Position numbers and translations under genes: made by a program. From NCBI RefSeq assembly GCF_900143535.1, contig NZ_FRFA01000004.1, positions 159,900 through 223,899 of the forward strand: 64,000 nucleotides of DNA. Direction: 5' to 3'. Under the pieces are notes generated by a model, which did not search any database, was not told where the DNA came from, and saw only the letters and a list, made by a program, of their open reading frames with translations. Numbering within the stretch: position 1 is the stretch's first letter; each line of letters starts with the position of its first letter. Positions 57,149 to 64,000 of this stretch are shown here, in pieces. Origin of the DNA: Tateyamaria sp. Alg231-49. GTDB taxonomy: Bacteria; Pseudomonadota; Alphaproteobacteria; Rhodobacterales; Rhodobacteraceae.

Positions 57149-58461
57149 AGCGTATCTTTTCCCAGTTCGCTTACAGTGATGACCCACGTCAGGGTTGCTG
57201 GTGGGATTCAACTGTCGAGATTGGACAAAACCCCCGTCTTCAGGGTGACGTCACCTGTGATGTGGTGATCGTCGGGGCGGGATTCACGGGTCTTTCTGCA
57301 GCTTATCACCTTGCGCGATCTGGTGCTTCTGTTGTGGTACTAGAGGCAAATGCCGTTGGTTGGGGCGCTTCGGGGCGCAATGGCGGATTTTGCTGTCTGG
57401 GCGGCGGAAAGGCGTCTGATGCGACGCTGGACAAGAGGGTCGGGCGTACAGGTCGTCTGGAATGGAGGCTTGCCGAGAAGGCAGCCGTGGAGCTTGTTGA
57501 CCAACTGCTCACAGAATTGAACCTTGATGTTGATCGGCATTCGACCGGCGAAACCTGTCTGGCGCACCGTCCAAAGGATGCACGCGGTTTTGAGCGCGCC
57601 GCCGCGACGGTAGAAGAGAACTATGGCGTTTCGCCGGAGGTTCTGACCGACGCTCAGTTGGGTGCCGCAGGAATGGCAGGGCCGTTTCATGGGGCGATGA
57701 CGGTGCCGATTGGCTTTGCGCTGAACCCGCGCAAATTTGTGGCCGGGCTTTATGCTGCCGCGACCGAACTTGGGGTGCAGTTTTTCGATCAGAGCGCCGT
57801 AACGGACATCAACGAAGCGGACGTTTCAACCGCCTCCGGGCGCGTCTTTTCGGATCGCGTTATCGTAGCCACGAACGGATATTCCAGTGAGGATATTCCG
57901 CATTGGATGGCAGGGCGATACATGCCGACGCAATCCACGGTGATCGTCACGCGACCACTGATGCCAGATGAATTGTCTGCTCAAGGATGGACGAGCACCC
58001 AAATGGCCTATGACAGCCGGCATCTGCTGCACTACTTTCGGCTGATGCCAGACAATCGTTTCCTGTTCGGGATGCGCGGTGGGATCTTTTCGTCCAAGAC
58101 TGCCGAGGGGGTTGCACAGGCTCGCGTGATCCAGGATTTTCGCAAAATGTTTCCAGCCTGGGCGGGCGTTGAAATTCCGCACGCTTGGTCTGGCATGGTG
58201 TGCCTTGCCCGTGATTTGGTCCCGTTTGCCGGTGGGGTGGCGGGTGCGCCCAATGTGCTTGCCGGGTTTGCCTATCATGGCAATGGTGTCGCGATGGGGA
58301 CATTCACGGGTAAAACCCTCGCCCAACTGGCTCTTGGTCAGGCCCCAGCCCTATATCCAGCTGCAATGCGCAATCCGGCACGAAAATTCCCGTTTGGGTC
58401 TTTGCGGCGCTCTATCATGCCGCCGCTCTATGCGGCTTATCATGTGGACGACATGCTTTAG
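57145..58461 (+). CDS. FAD-dependent oxidoreductase (gamma-glutamylputrescine oxidase-like)
   Basis: This 438-residue DAO-family flavoprotein has a Rossmann dinucleotide motif (VVIVGAGFTGLSAAYHLA, about residues 40-57), the GWGASGRNGGFCC segment and the C-terminal GFAYHGNGVAMGTFTGKTLA. It resembles PuuB-type amine oxidoreductases, which deaminate gamma-glutamylputrescine. It ends the PotFGHI-type operon, so it probably processes the imported amine. No puuA-like ligase lies in the window. Its stop overlaps the stop of the opposite-strand tetR gene. Confidence 0.88.
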   Translation: MKRIFSQFAYSDDPRQGCWWDSTVEIGQNPRLQGDVTCDVVIVGAGFTGLSAAYHLARSGASVVVLEANAVGWGASGRNGGFCCLGGGKASDATLDKRVGRTGRLEWRLAEKAAVELVDQLLTELNLDVDRHSTGETCLAHRPKDARGFERAAATVEENYGVSPEVLTDAQLGAAGMAGPFHGAMTVPIGFALNPRKFVAGLYAAATELGVQFFDQSAVTDINEADVSTASGRVFSDRVIVATNGYSSEDIPHWMAGRYMPTQSTVIVTRPLMPDELSAQGWTSTQMAYDSRHLLHYFRLMPDNRFLFGMRGGIFSSKTAEGVAQARVIQDFRKMFPAWAGVEIPHAWSGMVCLARDLVPFAGGVAGAPNVLAGFAYHGNGVAMGTFTGKTLAQLALGQAPALYPAAMRNPARKFPFGSLRRSIMPPLYAAYHVDDML

Positions 58462-58991
58462 GCCAGCGAAACAATATGGTTTTTGGCTTCAGTTAGGGGA
58501 GACGCATGTGTGGTGGACAGGGCGAGGACCATCGCCCCTTGTAAAGTCCCGACAACGACGCTGGGCGTCAGGTTGGTTTCGGACAGGGAAAGAGCGGTAC
58601 GGACCCAATCCTGAAGCTGTGCGAAGTAGGCCCGAACTTCCTTTGATGTTTCGTCTGGGAGATGGTTCACCACCGACCCAAGAACGGCGCAAAGGCATGT
58701 GGATGTGTCCTGTTTGTATGCCTCAATGTACCCATCTGCGAGACGCCGCATGCGGTCAGAAGACGTTTCAGATGGGTCACTTGCTGATCCAAGTGCCTCG
58801 ATAAAGCGGTTTGCATACCGGCGTGTCACTTCTGCGCCAAGATGTGCCTTGGTCGGAAAATGGTAATGGACTGATGCGCTTTTGACGCCAATGGCATCGG
58901 CGATGTCGCGGAAGCTGACGCCGTCAAAACCGTTCTTTCTAATTTCGCGCTCAGCAAAATCGAGTATCTGCTCGTTTCGGTCCTTCGGCAC
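58458..58991 (-). CDS. TetR family transcriptional regulator
   Basis: This 177-residue regulator has an N-terminal HTH (FAEREIRKNGFDGVSFRDIA then DAIGVKSASVHYHFPTK, about residues 12-50) and a ligand-binding C-terminal helical domain. It is the last gene of a compact operon (cupin, SDR, amine oxidase, tetR; gaps of three, one and three bases). A TetR-style palindrome lies in the operon promoter 2.5 kb upstream, so autoregulation is likely. The inducing ligand is unknown. Confidence 0.9.
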   Translation of the reverse strand: MPKDRNEQILDFAEREIRKNGFDGVSFRDIADAIGVKSASVHYHFPTKAHLGAEVTRRYANRFIEALGSASDPSETSSDRMRRLADGYIEAYKQDTSTCLCAVLGSVVNHLPDETSKEVRAYFAQLQDWVRTALSLSETNLTPSVVVGTLQGAMVLALSTTHASPLTEAKNHIVSLA

Positions 58992-58994
58992 GTC

Positions 58995-60083
58995 CTATCT
59001 CCTTGCGCTATCAACCAGCTGAAAATGGTTAGAGTTCAGAGTGGATGCTGCAGCCTCAGCGGCTTCCAAAGCGCCCTCCAGATATCCACCAAATTGGCTT
59101 GCGACTTCGGTGCCTGCAAAAACGATCTGCCCGTCCCACAGATTTTGGAGTGAAGACGGGAGCCCGTAGCTTGGGTGGCTGAACAAAGGTTGGCGGTCTT
59201 GTTGGGTGGCCGTATGCGGGTCGAATGCCCAGTCTTTGACCAGGAGTTCGATGGGCTCAGCGGCGGCTGGGCCAAACAACCGTACAAGTTGCGCCAGTAT
59301 ATGTGCGCGTAAGGCTTCTTTGTTCTGGCGTTGATCGGGCGGCACACCGATGAACCCGAAAAGAGCGCCGCCCGGGCTGGACGCAGGTGACGCATCATGG
59401 ATTTCGACTATAGGCCCATGACGGCTCATAGCATCTCCGGAAAGACCCTCTGCGCGCCAAAAAGGTTTTTCATAAACGGCAAGTGCCTTGGCCTGGCCAG
59501 CCATCCAGGTTGGAGTCGCGGACATTGCCTGCATCGCCTCTGTCTTTAGCGCAGGTGCAAATTCAATGGACTGTGCGGCCAAGCGTGGCGGGATCGCGAG
59601 CGCTATGCGGTGCGCATAGACTTCCGTTCCATCGTTCAGCATTGCGGTGACGCCGTTGGCAGAATGTTCAAGCCGCATCACCTTTGTGTTCAACCGTTTG
59701 CGGTGTTCAGGCAGCATTGCCGCCAAGCCTGTGATCAACTGTTGCAGGCCACCGTCCAGCCGCCATGACCCCTGCATTGATGCGTATCCCCGGCCACGTT
59801 CAACGCGACCTGACTCGTCCTCAAAACTCAGGATGCCTTCATAGTGCTGGTCAAACCGGCGTAGGCCGAGGCGGTTGATCAAATGTGCGATGCGGGGTTG
59901 GCCGGGCCAGAACCATGCGGGTCCCATATCGTAGTACCCTTCACCGACCACCTCGGTCTTGATCCGTCCCCCAAAACGATCGCGTGCTTCCAGCAACAGG
60001 AAATCTGTTCCCGCCCGTTGAAGCGCGTCTGCGAGGGCCAGTCCGGCCAGCCCACCGCCTATGATCAGCACGTCTGTTTTCAC
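58995..60083 (-). CDS. Flavin amine oxidase family protein
   Basis: This is a 362-residue flavoprotein with a dinucleotide motif (VLIIGGGLAGLALADALQRA, residues 5-24), LEARDRFGGRIKT and the C-terminal FAD contact FAGTEVASQFGGYLEGALEA. It belongs to the monoamine oxidase/desaturase-like group. I chose a GTG start at 60083, one base after the SDR stop, because a longer frame adds a non-family N-terminus. The substrate is unknown; the operon context suggests a TetR-controlled oxidation. Confidence 0.86.
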   Translation of the reverse strand: MKTDVLIIGGGLAGLALADALQRAGTDFLLLEARDRFGGRIKTEVVGEGYYDMGPAWFWPGQPRIAHLINRLGLRRFDQHYEGILSFEDESGRVERGRGYASMQGSWRLDGGLQQLITGLAAMLPEHRKRLNTKVMRLEHSANGVTAMLNDGTEVYAHRIALAIPPRLAAQSIEFAPALKTEAMQAMSATPTWMAGQAKALAVYEKPFWRAEGLSGDAMSRHGPIVEIHDASPASSPGGALFGFIGVPPDQRQNKEALRAHILAQLVRLFGPAAAEPIELLVKDWAFDPHTATQQDRQPLFSHPSYGLPSSLQNLWDGQIVFAGTEVASQFGGYLEGALEAAEAAASTLNSNHFQLVDSARR

Positions 60084-60084
60084 C

Positions 60085-60768
60085 TCAGAACCCTTCTGTC
60101 GCCGGTCGCAGGTCCAGTTCATGCGTCCATGTGGACTTTGCTTGGTGCGCAAGAGTCCAATAGGCCTCGGCGATATCGAGCGGCTGCATCATTTTCGCGG
60201 GATCCAGACTGTGCAGATCGCGCGAGCGGGGCGTGTCGATGATCCCATCGAGGATGGCATGGGCGACGTGGACGCCTTGTGGCTGGAATTCACGTGCCAG
60301 CGATTGCGTCAGACCCCGCAAGGCAAATTTGGCGCTTGCGAATGCCGAAAACCGGGCACCGCCGCGCAAAGACGCGGTTGCGCCTGAAACTATGAAGGTG
60401 CCTCCTCCGTTTTGCACCATGGGGTGCAACGTGGATTGAGCCAATAACACCGCACTTTGAACCATGGAGGCCCACGTGCGTTGGTAGTCTGTGAGGGACG
60501 TGTCGGAAAAGGAAGAGATCACAAGTTCAGCGACATTGTGGATCACAACTTGGGGCGGCCCTGCGTCGCGCAAAATATTGGTGATACAATCTGGCACCTG
60601 ATCCGGATCGGACAGATCGAGAGTGTGAAAGTCCCCATCCGTTTTCTCTGGTCGGGTTCGACCAAGACCCACAACCCGGTAACCACCCGCTTCAAAGCGC
60701 GAAAGCAGGGACTGACCAAGTCCTGCGCCAGCGCCAGCCACAACAATAAGCGGTTTTTTAGATGTCAT
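60085..60768 (-). CDS. SDR family oxidoreductase with Phe in place of the catalytic Tyr
   Basis: This is a 227-residue short-chain dehydrogenase-like protein. The cofactor motif is GAGAGLGQSLLSRF (TGxxxGxG form, residues 12-25). The active-site region reads SGATASLRGGARFSAFASAK: Lys147 is kept, but the residue four before it is Phe143 where classical enzymes have Tyr, and the usual Ser is Ala or shifted. The GATAS...FASAK and HVAHAILDGIIDT pattern looks like a coherent subfamily rather than decay. It stands between the cupin and amine oxidase genes. Confidence 0.87.
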   Translation of the reverse strand: MTSKKPLIVVAGAGAGLGQSLLSRFEAGGYRVVGLGRTRPEKTDGDFHTLDLSDPDQVPDCITNILRDAGPPQVVIHNVAELVISSFSDTSLTDYQRTWASMVQSAVLLAQSTLHPMVQNGGGTFIVSGATASLRGGARFSAFASAKFALRGLTQSLAREFQPQGVHVAHAILDGIIDTPRSRDLHSLDPAKMMQPLDIAEAYWTLAHQAKSTWTHELDLRPATEGF

Positions 60769-60771
60769 TGC

Positions 60772-61440
60772 TTATACCGCCGGCGGCTGTGCAAAGGGCA
60801 GGTGGCCCGTTTTGATCCAGACCTGTGCGCCATCTTCGCCCGCAACTGCGGTCAGACTTTGGTTCTCTGGTATGCGCAACCAAGACCCTTTGCGGAGCAT
60901 ATCACCTTTGGTGGTCATGCTGCCTGAAATCATCAGCACCTCAATCCCGCCCGCGGCTGTTATGTCCAATATGGAACCCGCATCCATGTGATGAAACGAT
61001 ACCGTTTCACGTTCATCTTTGTGCAAGATCGCGCTGCCAACTCCGTCGACTTTTGCGCCCAATTCCTCTGCCATGTTCTTGCGGAACTGGTTGCGGTCAT
61101 CCATGTCGAATTGCCACAGCTTGACGAAGATTGTGCAGCCCGGTTTTGAACCCGGTGTATGTTTGGTGGTGGGTGGATTGCGCACGTAGGTGCCTGCCGG
61201 ATAGTCGCCATGTTCATCCTGAAACACTCCGTCCAGCACGATAAACTCTTCACCACCGGTGTGCGTATGTGCTGAAAAATGACTGTCCTGTGCATAGCGG
61301 ACAATCGTTGTCGCGCGGGCCACTTCGCCCCCAATCCGGTCGAGCATGCGCCGGTCAACGCCCTTCATGGGCGAGGCTTGCCACTCAAGCGCATCTGAAT
61401 GGACAATTACCCGTTTGGAAAAGTCCGCATTAAGTTCCAT
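60772..61440 (-). CDS. Bicupin protein (ChrR-like cupin)
   Basis: This 222-residue protein has a cupin in its first half with metal-type residues ([18 protein letters not shown] and [10 protein letters not shown]) and a second, histidine-poor cupin-like half ([18 protein letters not shown]). The first half is similar to the C-terminal cupin of ChrR-type anti-sigma factors, but no sigma factor or zinc-binding N-terminus is present. It is the first gene of the TetR operon, with a long leader of about 100 bases. Confidence 0.85.
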   Translation of the reverse strand: MELNADFSKRVIVHSDALEWQASPMKGVDRRMLDRIGGEVARATTIVRYAQDSHFSAHTHTGGEEFIVLDGVFQDEHGDYPAGTYVRNPPTTKHTPGSKPGCTIFVKLWQFDMDDRNQFRKNMAEELGAKVDGVGSAILHKDERETVSFHHMDAGSILDITAAGGIEVLMISGSMTTKGDMLRKGSWLRIPENQSLTAVAGEDGAQVWIKTGHLPFAQPPAV

Positions 61441-61540
61441 ATCAAAAGGTCCTTTTCAAACGTGTGACTGATAATGGTGGCGCACCGTGTTGGGGCGATC
61501 GCCCATTCATGCCGGGGATTCTCACAGCAAATTCGTCAGA

Positions 61541-61570
61541 CTATCTATCACTAGATAGATGGATTGTCAA
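61541..61570 (-). promoter_or_regulatory. Promoter with TetR-type operator for the cupin operon
   Basis: On the minus strand TTGACA (61570-61565), a 17-base spacer and TAGATA (61547-61542) form a near-perfect sigma-70 promoter. Its spacer and -10 lie in the palindrome ATCTATC-ACTA-GATAGAT (61543-61560). A repressor bound there would block RNA polymerase, so the operon-encoded TetR is the likely ligand. Confidence 0.75.
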
Positions 61571-61812
61571 GAATCTGGCCAACCTGACCTTTGGCTGCAA
61601 ACGGATGCGCTTTAATCGGTCCCAAGTATTTCGGGCTTCAGACACCTGAAATGCCACACCCTTTTGGGCGTCCGGTTAACTTCGCTTCAAGGGGTATGCC
61701 TGTGAAGGCATGCTCTGATTGGCACGACCGGTAAAGCCAATAGAGCCGCCGGTGAACAAGTCTGACCTGCCCAAAAGGCGAAGAACTTGCCCTGACCCCA
61801 GCATGGATGACT
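61571..61812. other. Intergenic stretch between the cupin promoter and flgD
   Basis: No gene is supported. It holds a small hairpin, ATGCCT-GTGA-AGGCAT (61696-61711), which may end the flgD transcript. Confidence 0.4.
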
Positions 61813-62481
61813 TCAGACAGGCTCGCGCAGACCAAGTACATTGGTTGCAGCAATCAAGTAACCGCTGTCCAGAACCAAAAGGGTTTCCCCACCTTCAACG
61901 CGCGCTTCGGTCACGCGCGTGTAGACCAAAGCCGGATCGACGATCAAGACTTCGCCATTTGATTTGCTTTCAATTTCAAAGCTGTATTCCCCGAACTCCA
62001 ACAATGATCCATCCGCCGCGAGTCCGTCCCATGTGAATGGTTCCGCCCCAAGCGGCATCGTATGTCGTTGCACTTCGGTGCCTTGAGCGTTCGTCACGAT
62101 TAGTGTGACTTCATCGGCGGTGATTGGTGGATTGGGAGCAATGGTGACTGGGGAACCGTCAAACAGTGCAGGGCCCTCTACCAACGCCTCCTTCCCGATC
62201 CAATTGGCGGCACTTACCATGTCATTTGCGCCGAGGGCAGACAGCATCTGCTGAATGAGGTCGTTCGTAGTGACCTGCTGTTCAACCATTGAGAACTGGG
62301 CGAGTTGCGCCGCGTATTCGGAGTTATCAATCGGCTCCAGCGGGTCCTGGTGTTCAACCTGCGCAGTCAGCATCTGAAGGAACACGTCGAAATCAGAAGT
62401 CAGCACGGCACTGTCTGTGGTGCTGTTTGTTGTGGCGGTCGTTGCCGTCGCTGTCGTCGTTGGAGCAGGAAGAATATCCAT
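61813..62481 (-). CDS. flgD: Flagellar hook assembly protein FlgD
   Basis: FlgD is the scaffold that caps the growing flagellar hook. The 222-residue protein has the N-terminal FlgD motif FDVFLQMLTAQVEHQDPLEP (about residues 29-48), the AQFSMVEQ segment and a C-terminal Ig-like/tudor part (GAEPFTWDGLAADGSLLEFG). The ATG at 62481 has GAGG 11 bases upstream; a TTG at 62490 that overlaps the fliK stop (TTGA) is an alternative start. It follows fliK directly, as in many flagellar clusters. Confidence 0.93.
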   Translation of the reverse strand: MDILPAPTTTATATTATTNSTTDSAVLTSDFDVFLQMLTAQVEHQDPLEPIDNSEYAAQLAQFSMVEQQVTTNDLIQQMLSALGANDMVSAANWIGKEALVEGPALFDGSPVTIAPNPPITADEVTLIVTNAQGTEVQRHTMPLGAEPFTWDGLAADGSLLEFGEYSFEIESKSNGEVLIVDPALVYTRVTEARVEGGETLLVLDSGYLIAATNVLGLREPV

Positions 62482-62486
62482 GTCTG

Positions 62487-63617
62487 TCAAAGCCTCATGT
62501 CTACGCCATCTGGCGCAATCACCAGTTGGGGTGTTGGGATTATGGGAATTGTAGGTTCACCCGAAACGTCTGGTTCGCCTGACATACCGTCGTGTGCGTC
62601 GCCTGACTGTTTCGCGGAGTCGTCAGTCATCTGATCATTCTGATCAAACGAAAAAGAGATGTCTTCATACCCAAGATCCGCAAAAGACTTGGCCAGATCA
62701 TCGATATTGCGGCGCATCAATTCCAGCGTCTCTGGGCGTTCAGCTAGAATACTCAATGTAACCCCGGCGTCCGACGGGCTGAGAACCATGCGCACTCGGC
62801 CCAATTCTTTTGGATTGAGTGCAATCTCAACCGATCTGTCCAAGGCAACTCGTATCGCCTCGGCCATCTGATGTGATATGTTCGCCGCCAGTTCGGGTCG
62901 CACGGCGATTGGTGTACCGGCAGCGACACCGGTGGACGCAGTGCCCGGGCGGAGATCCCAGACCGCTTCCTGTGGCATGTCACCCTGTGCCGCGTTTGGT
63001 AGCAAATCTGCGTTGGACTGGCTCGCCATCAATCTTTGCGTGGCTTGTGCTTTTGCCAGATCAGTCAATCCGTTTTGCGGCAGTGCCGCTGTGCTTCCAT
63101 TCTTTGCGTGGATAAGGTTGCCGGCTTGTTGAACACCATGTGCTTCCATCTCATGCGAAGCCGCCGTTGATTGACTATTTTCAGGAAGAAAGCGGACAGC
63201 ATGTCCACCAAGGTGCCTTTCCAACAGGGACATGGTTGCCACAGTGTGTGGTTTTGGTGACTGACTATTGAATGTATTCGGATCACCTGCCGCGGCGGGG
63301 GGCTGTGCAGTTTCGGCTGGTGCAATAAGTTGGCCTTCGGCGGCAGTTTTACTCGCGATTTGAGGCGCTTTGGGGTCCGGCAAATCGATGCCGTGCGGCG
63401 CCGGGCCAGCAGGGGTTTTCGTTGGCGTCTCAGGCATGCCAATCGTGAGTGGAGGCCCCGATGCATTGTCCTCCACTCTTGCCAGACCGTTTCCACCGAC
63501 GTTGGAAGTGTCAGGAACTTGACCGGTTCCATCCGGTCCACCGGGTTTGACCACAAGGTCGTCGGGTGAACCGGACGCCATTGAAGTGCGCACAATGCTG
63601 TTGTCATCCGACGGCAC
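62487..63617 (-). CDS. fliK: Flagellar hook-length control protein FliK, 5' end probably lost
   Basis: FliK measures hook length and switches export to filament proteins. The 376-residue frame has a Pro/Ala/Ser-rich N-terminal region (PPLTIGMPETPTKTPAGPAP) and the C-terminal Flg_hook domain (VEIALNPKELGRVRMVLSPS, then GVTLSILAERPETLELMRRN). Its tail is acidic (DQMTDDSAKQSGDAHDG). The GTG at 63617 is only the first possible start after the IS-like end near 63669. The open frame continues upstream to 63677, where it meets a stop in what looks like IS sequence. The true N-terminus with its secretion signal is probably lost or displaced. Confidence 0.75.
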   Translation of the reverse strand: MPSDDNSIVRTSMASGSPDDLVVKPGGPDGTGQVPDTSNVGGNGLARVEDNASGPPLTIGMPETPTKTPAGPAPHGIDLPDPKAPQIASKTAAEGQLIAPAETAQPPAAAGDPNTFNSQSPKPHTVATMSLLERHLGGHAVRFLPENSQSTAASHEMEAHGVQQAGNLIHAKNGSTAALPQNGLTDLAKAQATQRLMASQSNADLLPNAAQGDMPQEAVWDLRPGTASTGVAAGTPIAVRPELAANISHQMAEAIRVALDRSVEIALNPKELGRVRMVLSPSDAGVTLSILAERPETLELMRRNIDDLAKSFADLGYEDISFSFDQNDQMTDDSAKQSGDAHDGMSGEPDVSGEPTIPIIPTPQLVIAPDGVDMRL

Positions 63618-63668
63618 CGAACCCAGGGCGCCACCCTCAGCAGTATCCAGCGACGTTTCGGGCCGGAG

Positions 63669-64000
63669 TGTCCGTCGTCAGGGTTTTTGGAACCAATGGC
63701 GGCTTGAACTAAGAGAGAGTTTGGCTCATCTGGTTGGTTGCATTATGCGGCGCGTTGTCCGTGATGCAAGCGCCGCGCTTCGAGTGTCTTTCGTTTGATC
63801 CTTTCTCTTTCCTGTAGAATGGCTTTGTCCCTGCCGAAGTAGACGTTGGCGGGCGTGACGTTGTTCAAGCTTTCATGGTAGCGTTGGTGATTGTAATGAT
63901 CGACGAAGGTTTCGATCTGGGCTTCGAGATCACCCGGTAAGAAGTAGTTTTCTAGCAGGATGCGGTTCTTCAGGGTCTGATGCCACCTTTCGATCTTGCC
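63669..64000 (-). mobile_element. IS3-like insertion sequence, one end visible
   Basis: A transposase frame runs off the window edge, and the sequence between its stop and about 63669 looks like the end of the element. I cannot see the other end, so length, inverted repeats and target duplication are unknown. The left boundary is an estimate (a TGT...CAGGG start at about 63669). Confidence 0.65.
63743..64000 (-). CDS. IS3-family transposase, C-terminal part
   Basis: The last 85 residues of a DDE transposase are encoded on the minus strand, in frame from 64000 to the TAA at 63745-63743. They read GKIERWHQTLKNRILLENYF (with the catalytic Glu of the DDE triad), then DHYNHQRYHESLNNVTPANV and ERERIKRKTLEARR. 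This integrase-core ending is typical of IS3-type elements common in Roseobacters. The N-terminal part lies outside the window. Confidence 0.88.
   Translation of the reverse strand, partial: GKIERWHQTLKNRILLENYFLPGDLEAQIETFVDHYNHQRYHESLNNVTPANVYFGRDKAILQERERIKRKTLEARRLHHGQRAA

Noticed and set aside
61670..61690. A possible CtrA half-site near 61676 (TTAA-N7-TCAA)
   Set aside because: One half is imperfect and it is not placed upstream of a gene start.

Overview
The window looks like chromosomal DNA of a Roseobacter-group alphaproteobacterium (Rhodobacteraceae). This rests on moderately high GC, the gene order ubiB-ubiE-mutM-ech-rpsT-dnaA-dnaN-recF-gyrB, the serB/serC/serA set, dapD/dapE, kbl-tdh, polyamine-type ABC transporters, Hint-domain secreted proteins and a perfect TTAA-N7-TTAA (CtrA-type) box. 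No tRNA, rRNA or CRISPR array was seen. The species cannot be named from sequence alone.

Layout. 1-3974: tail of tsaD, gpsA, a YciI-like protein, an EVE protein, a DUF1761 membrane protein, a DUF2853 protein and a nitroreductase. 4063-17582: replication and housekeeping block (gyrB, lysE-type exporter, recF, dnaN, an acyltransferase with a possible 11-codon leader, dnaA, rpsT, enoyl-CoA hydratase, mutM, a membrane protein, ubiE, ubiB). 17641-22979: thiolase, XRE-cupin regulator, SpoIIAA-like protein, threonine catabolism (kbl-tdh) and a phosphatase. 23188-27783: serine biosynthesis (serA, serC, serB), interrupted between serC and serB by a decayed integrase-bearing element with direct repeats. 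27915-33776: mixed housekeeping genes (asparaginase, IalB-like protein, carboxymuconolactone-decarboxylase-like protein, rlmN, DUF502 protein, LOG protein). 33897-44585: lysine/cell wall genes (dapD, dapE), two overlapping Hint-domain genes, RNase R, a WYL regulator and a lytic transglycosylase. 44819-58461: two polyamine-type ABC transporters, an ectoine-hydrolase-like protein, a class III aminotransferase and an FAD oxidoreductase. 58458-61440: a tight four-gene operon (cupin, SDR, flavin amine oxidase, TetR) with a very clear promoter/operator. 61813-64000: flagellar flgD and fliK, with fliK apparently cut on its 5' side by an IS3-like element.

How the genes work together. The two transporters with the aminotransferase and oxidoreductases point to uptake and breakdown of polyamines or related amino compounds. 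The serA/serC/serB set makes serine, kbl-tdh degrade threonine, and dapD/dapE make diaminopimelate.

Most unusual points. (1) A Hint-domain pair in which one partner keeps the Cys/His catalytic pair and the other has lost both, next to a CtrA-type box. (2) The TetR-controlled cupin/SDR/amine oxidase operon, whose SDR has Phe in place of the catalytic Tyr. (3) A threonine dehydrogenase without its structural zinc cysteines. (4) The IS-truncated fliK. (5) An ectoine-hydrolase-like enzyme outside a doe operon. All functional calls are made by reading the sequence; no database search was run.
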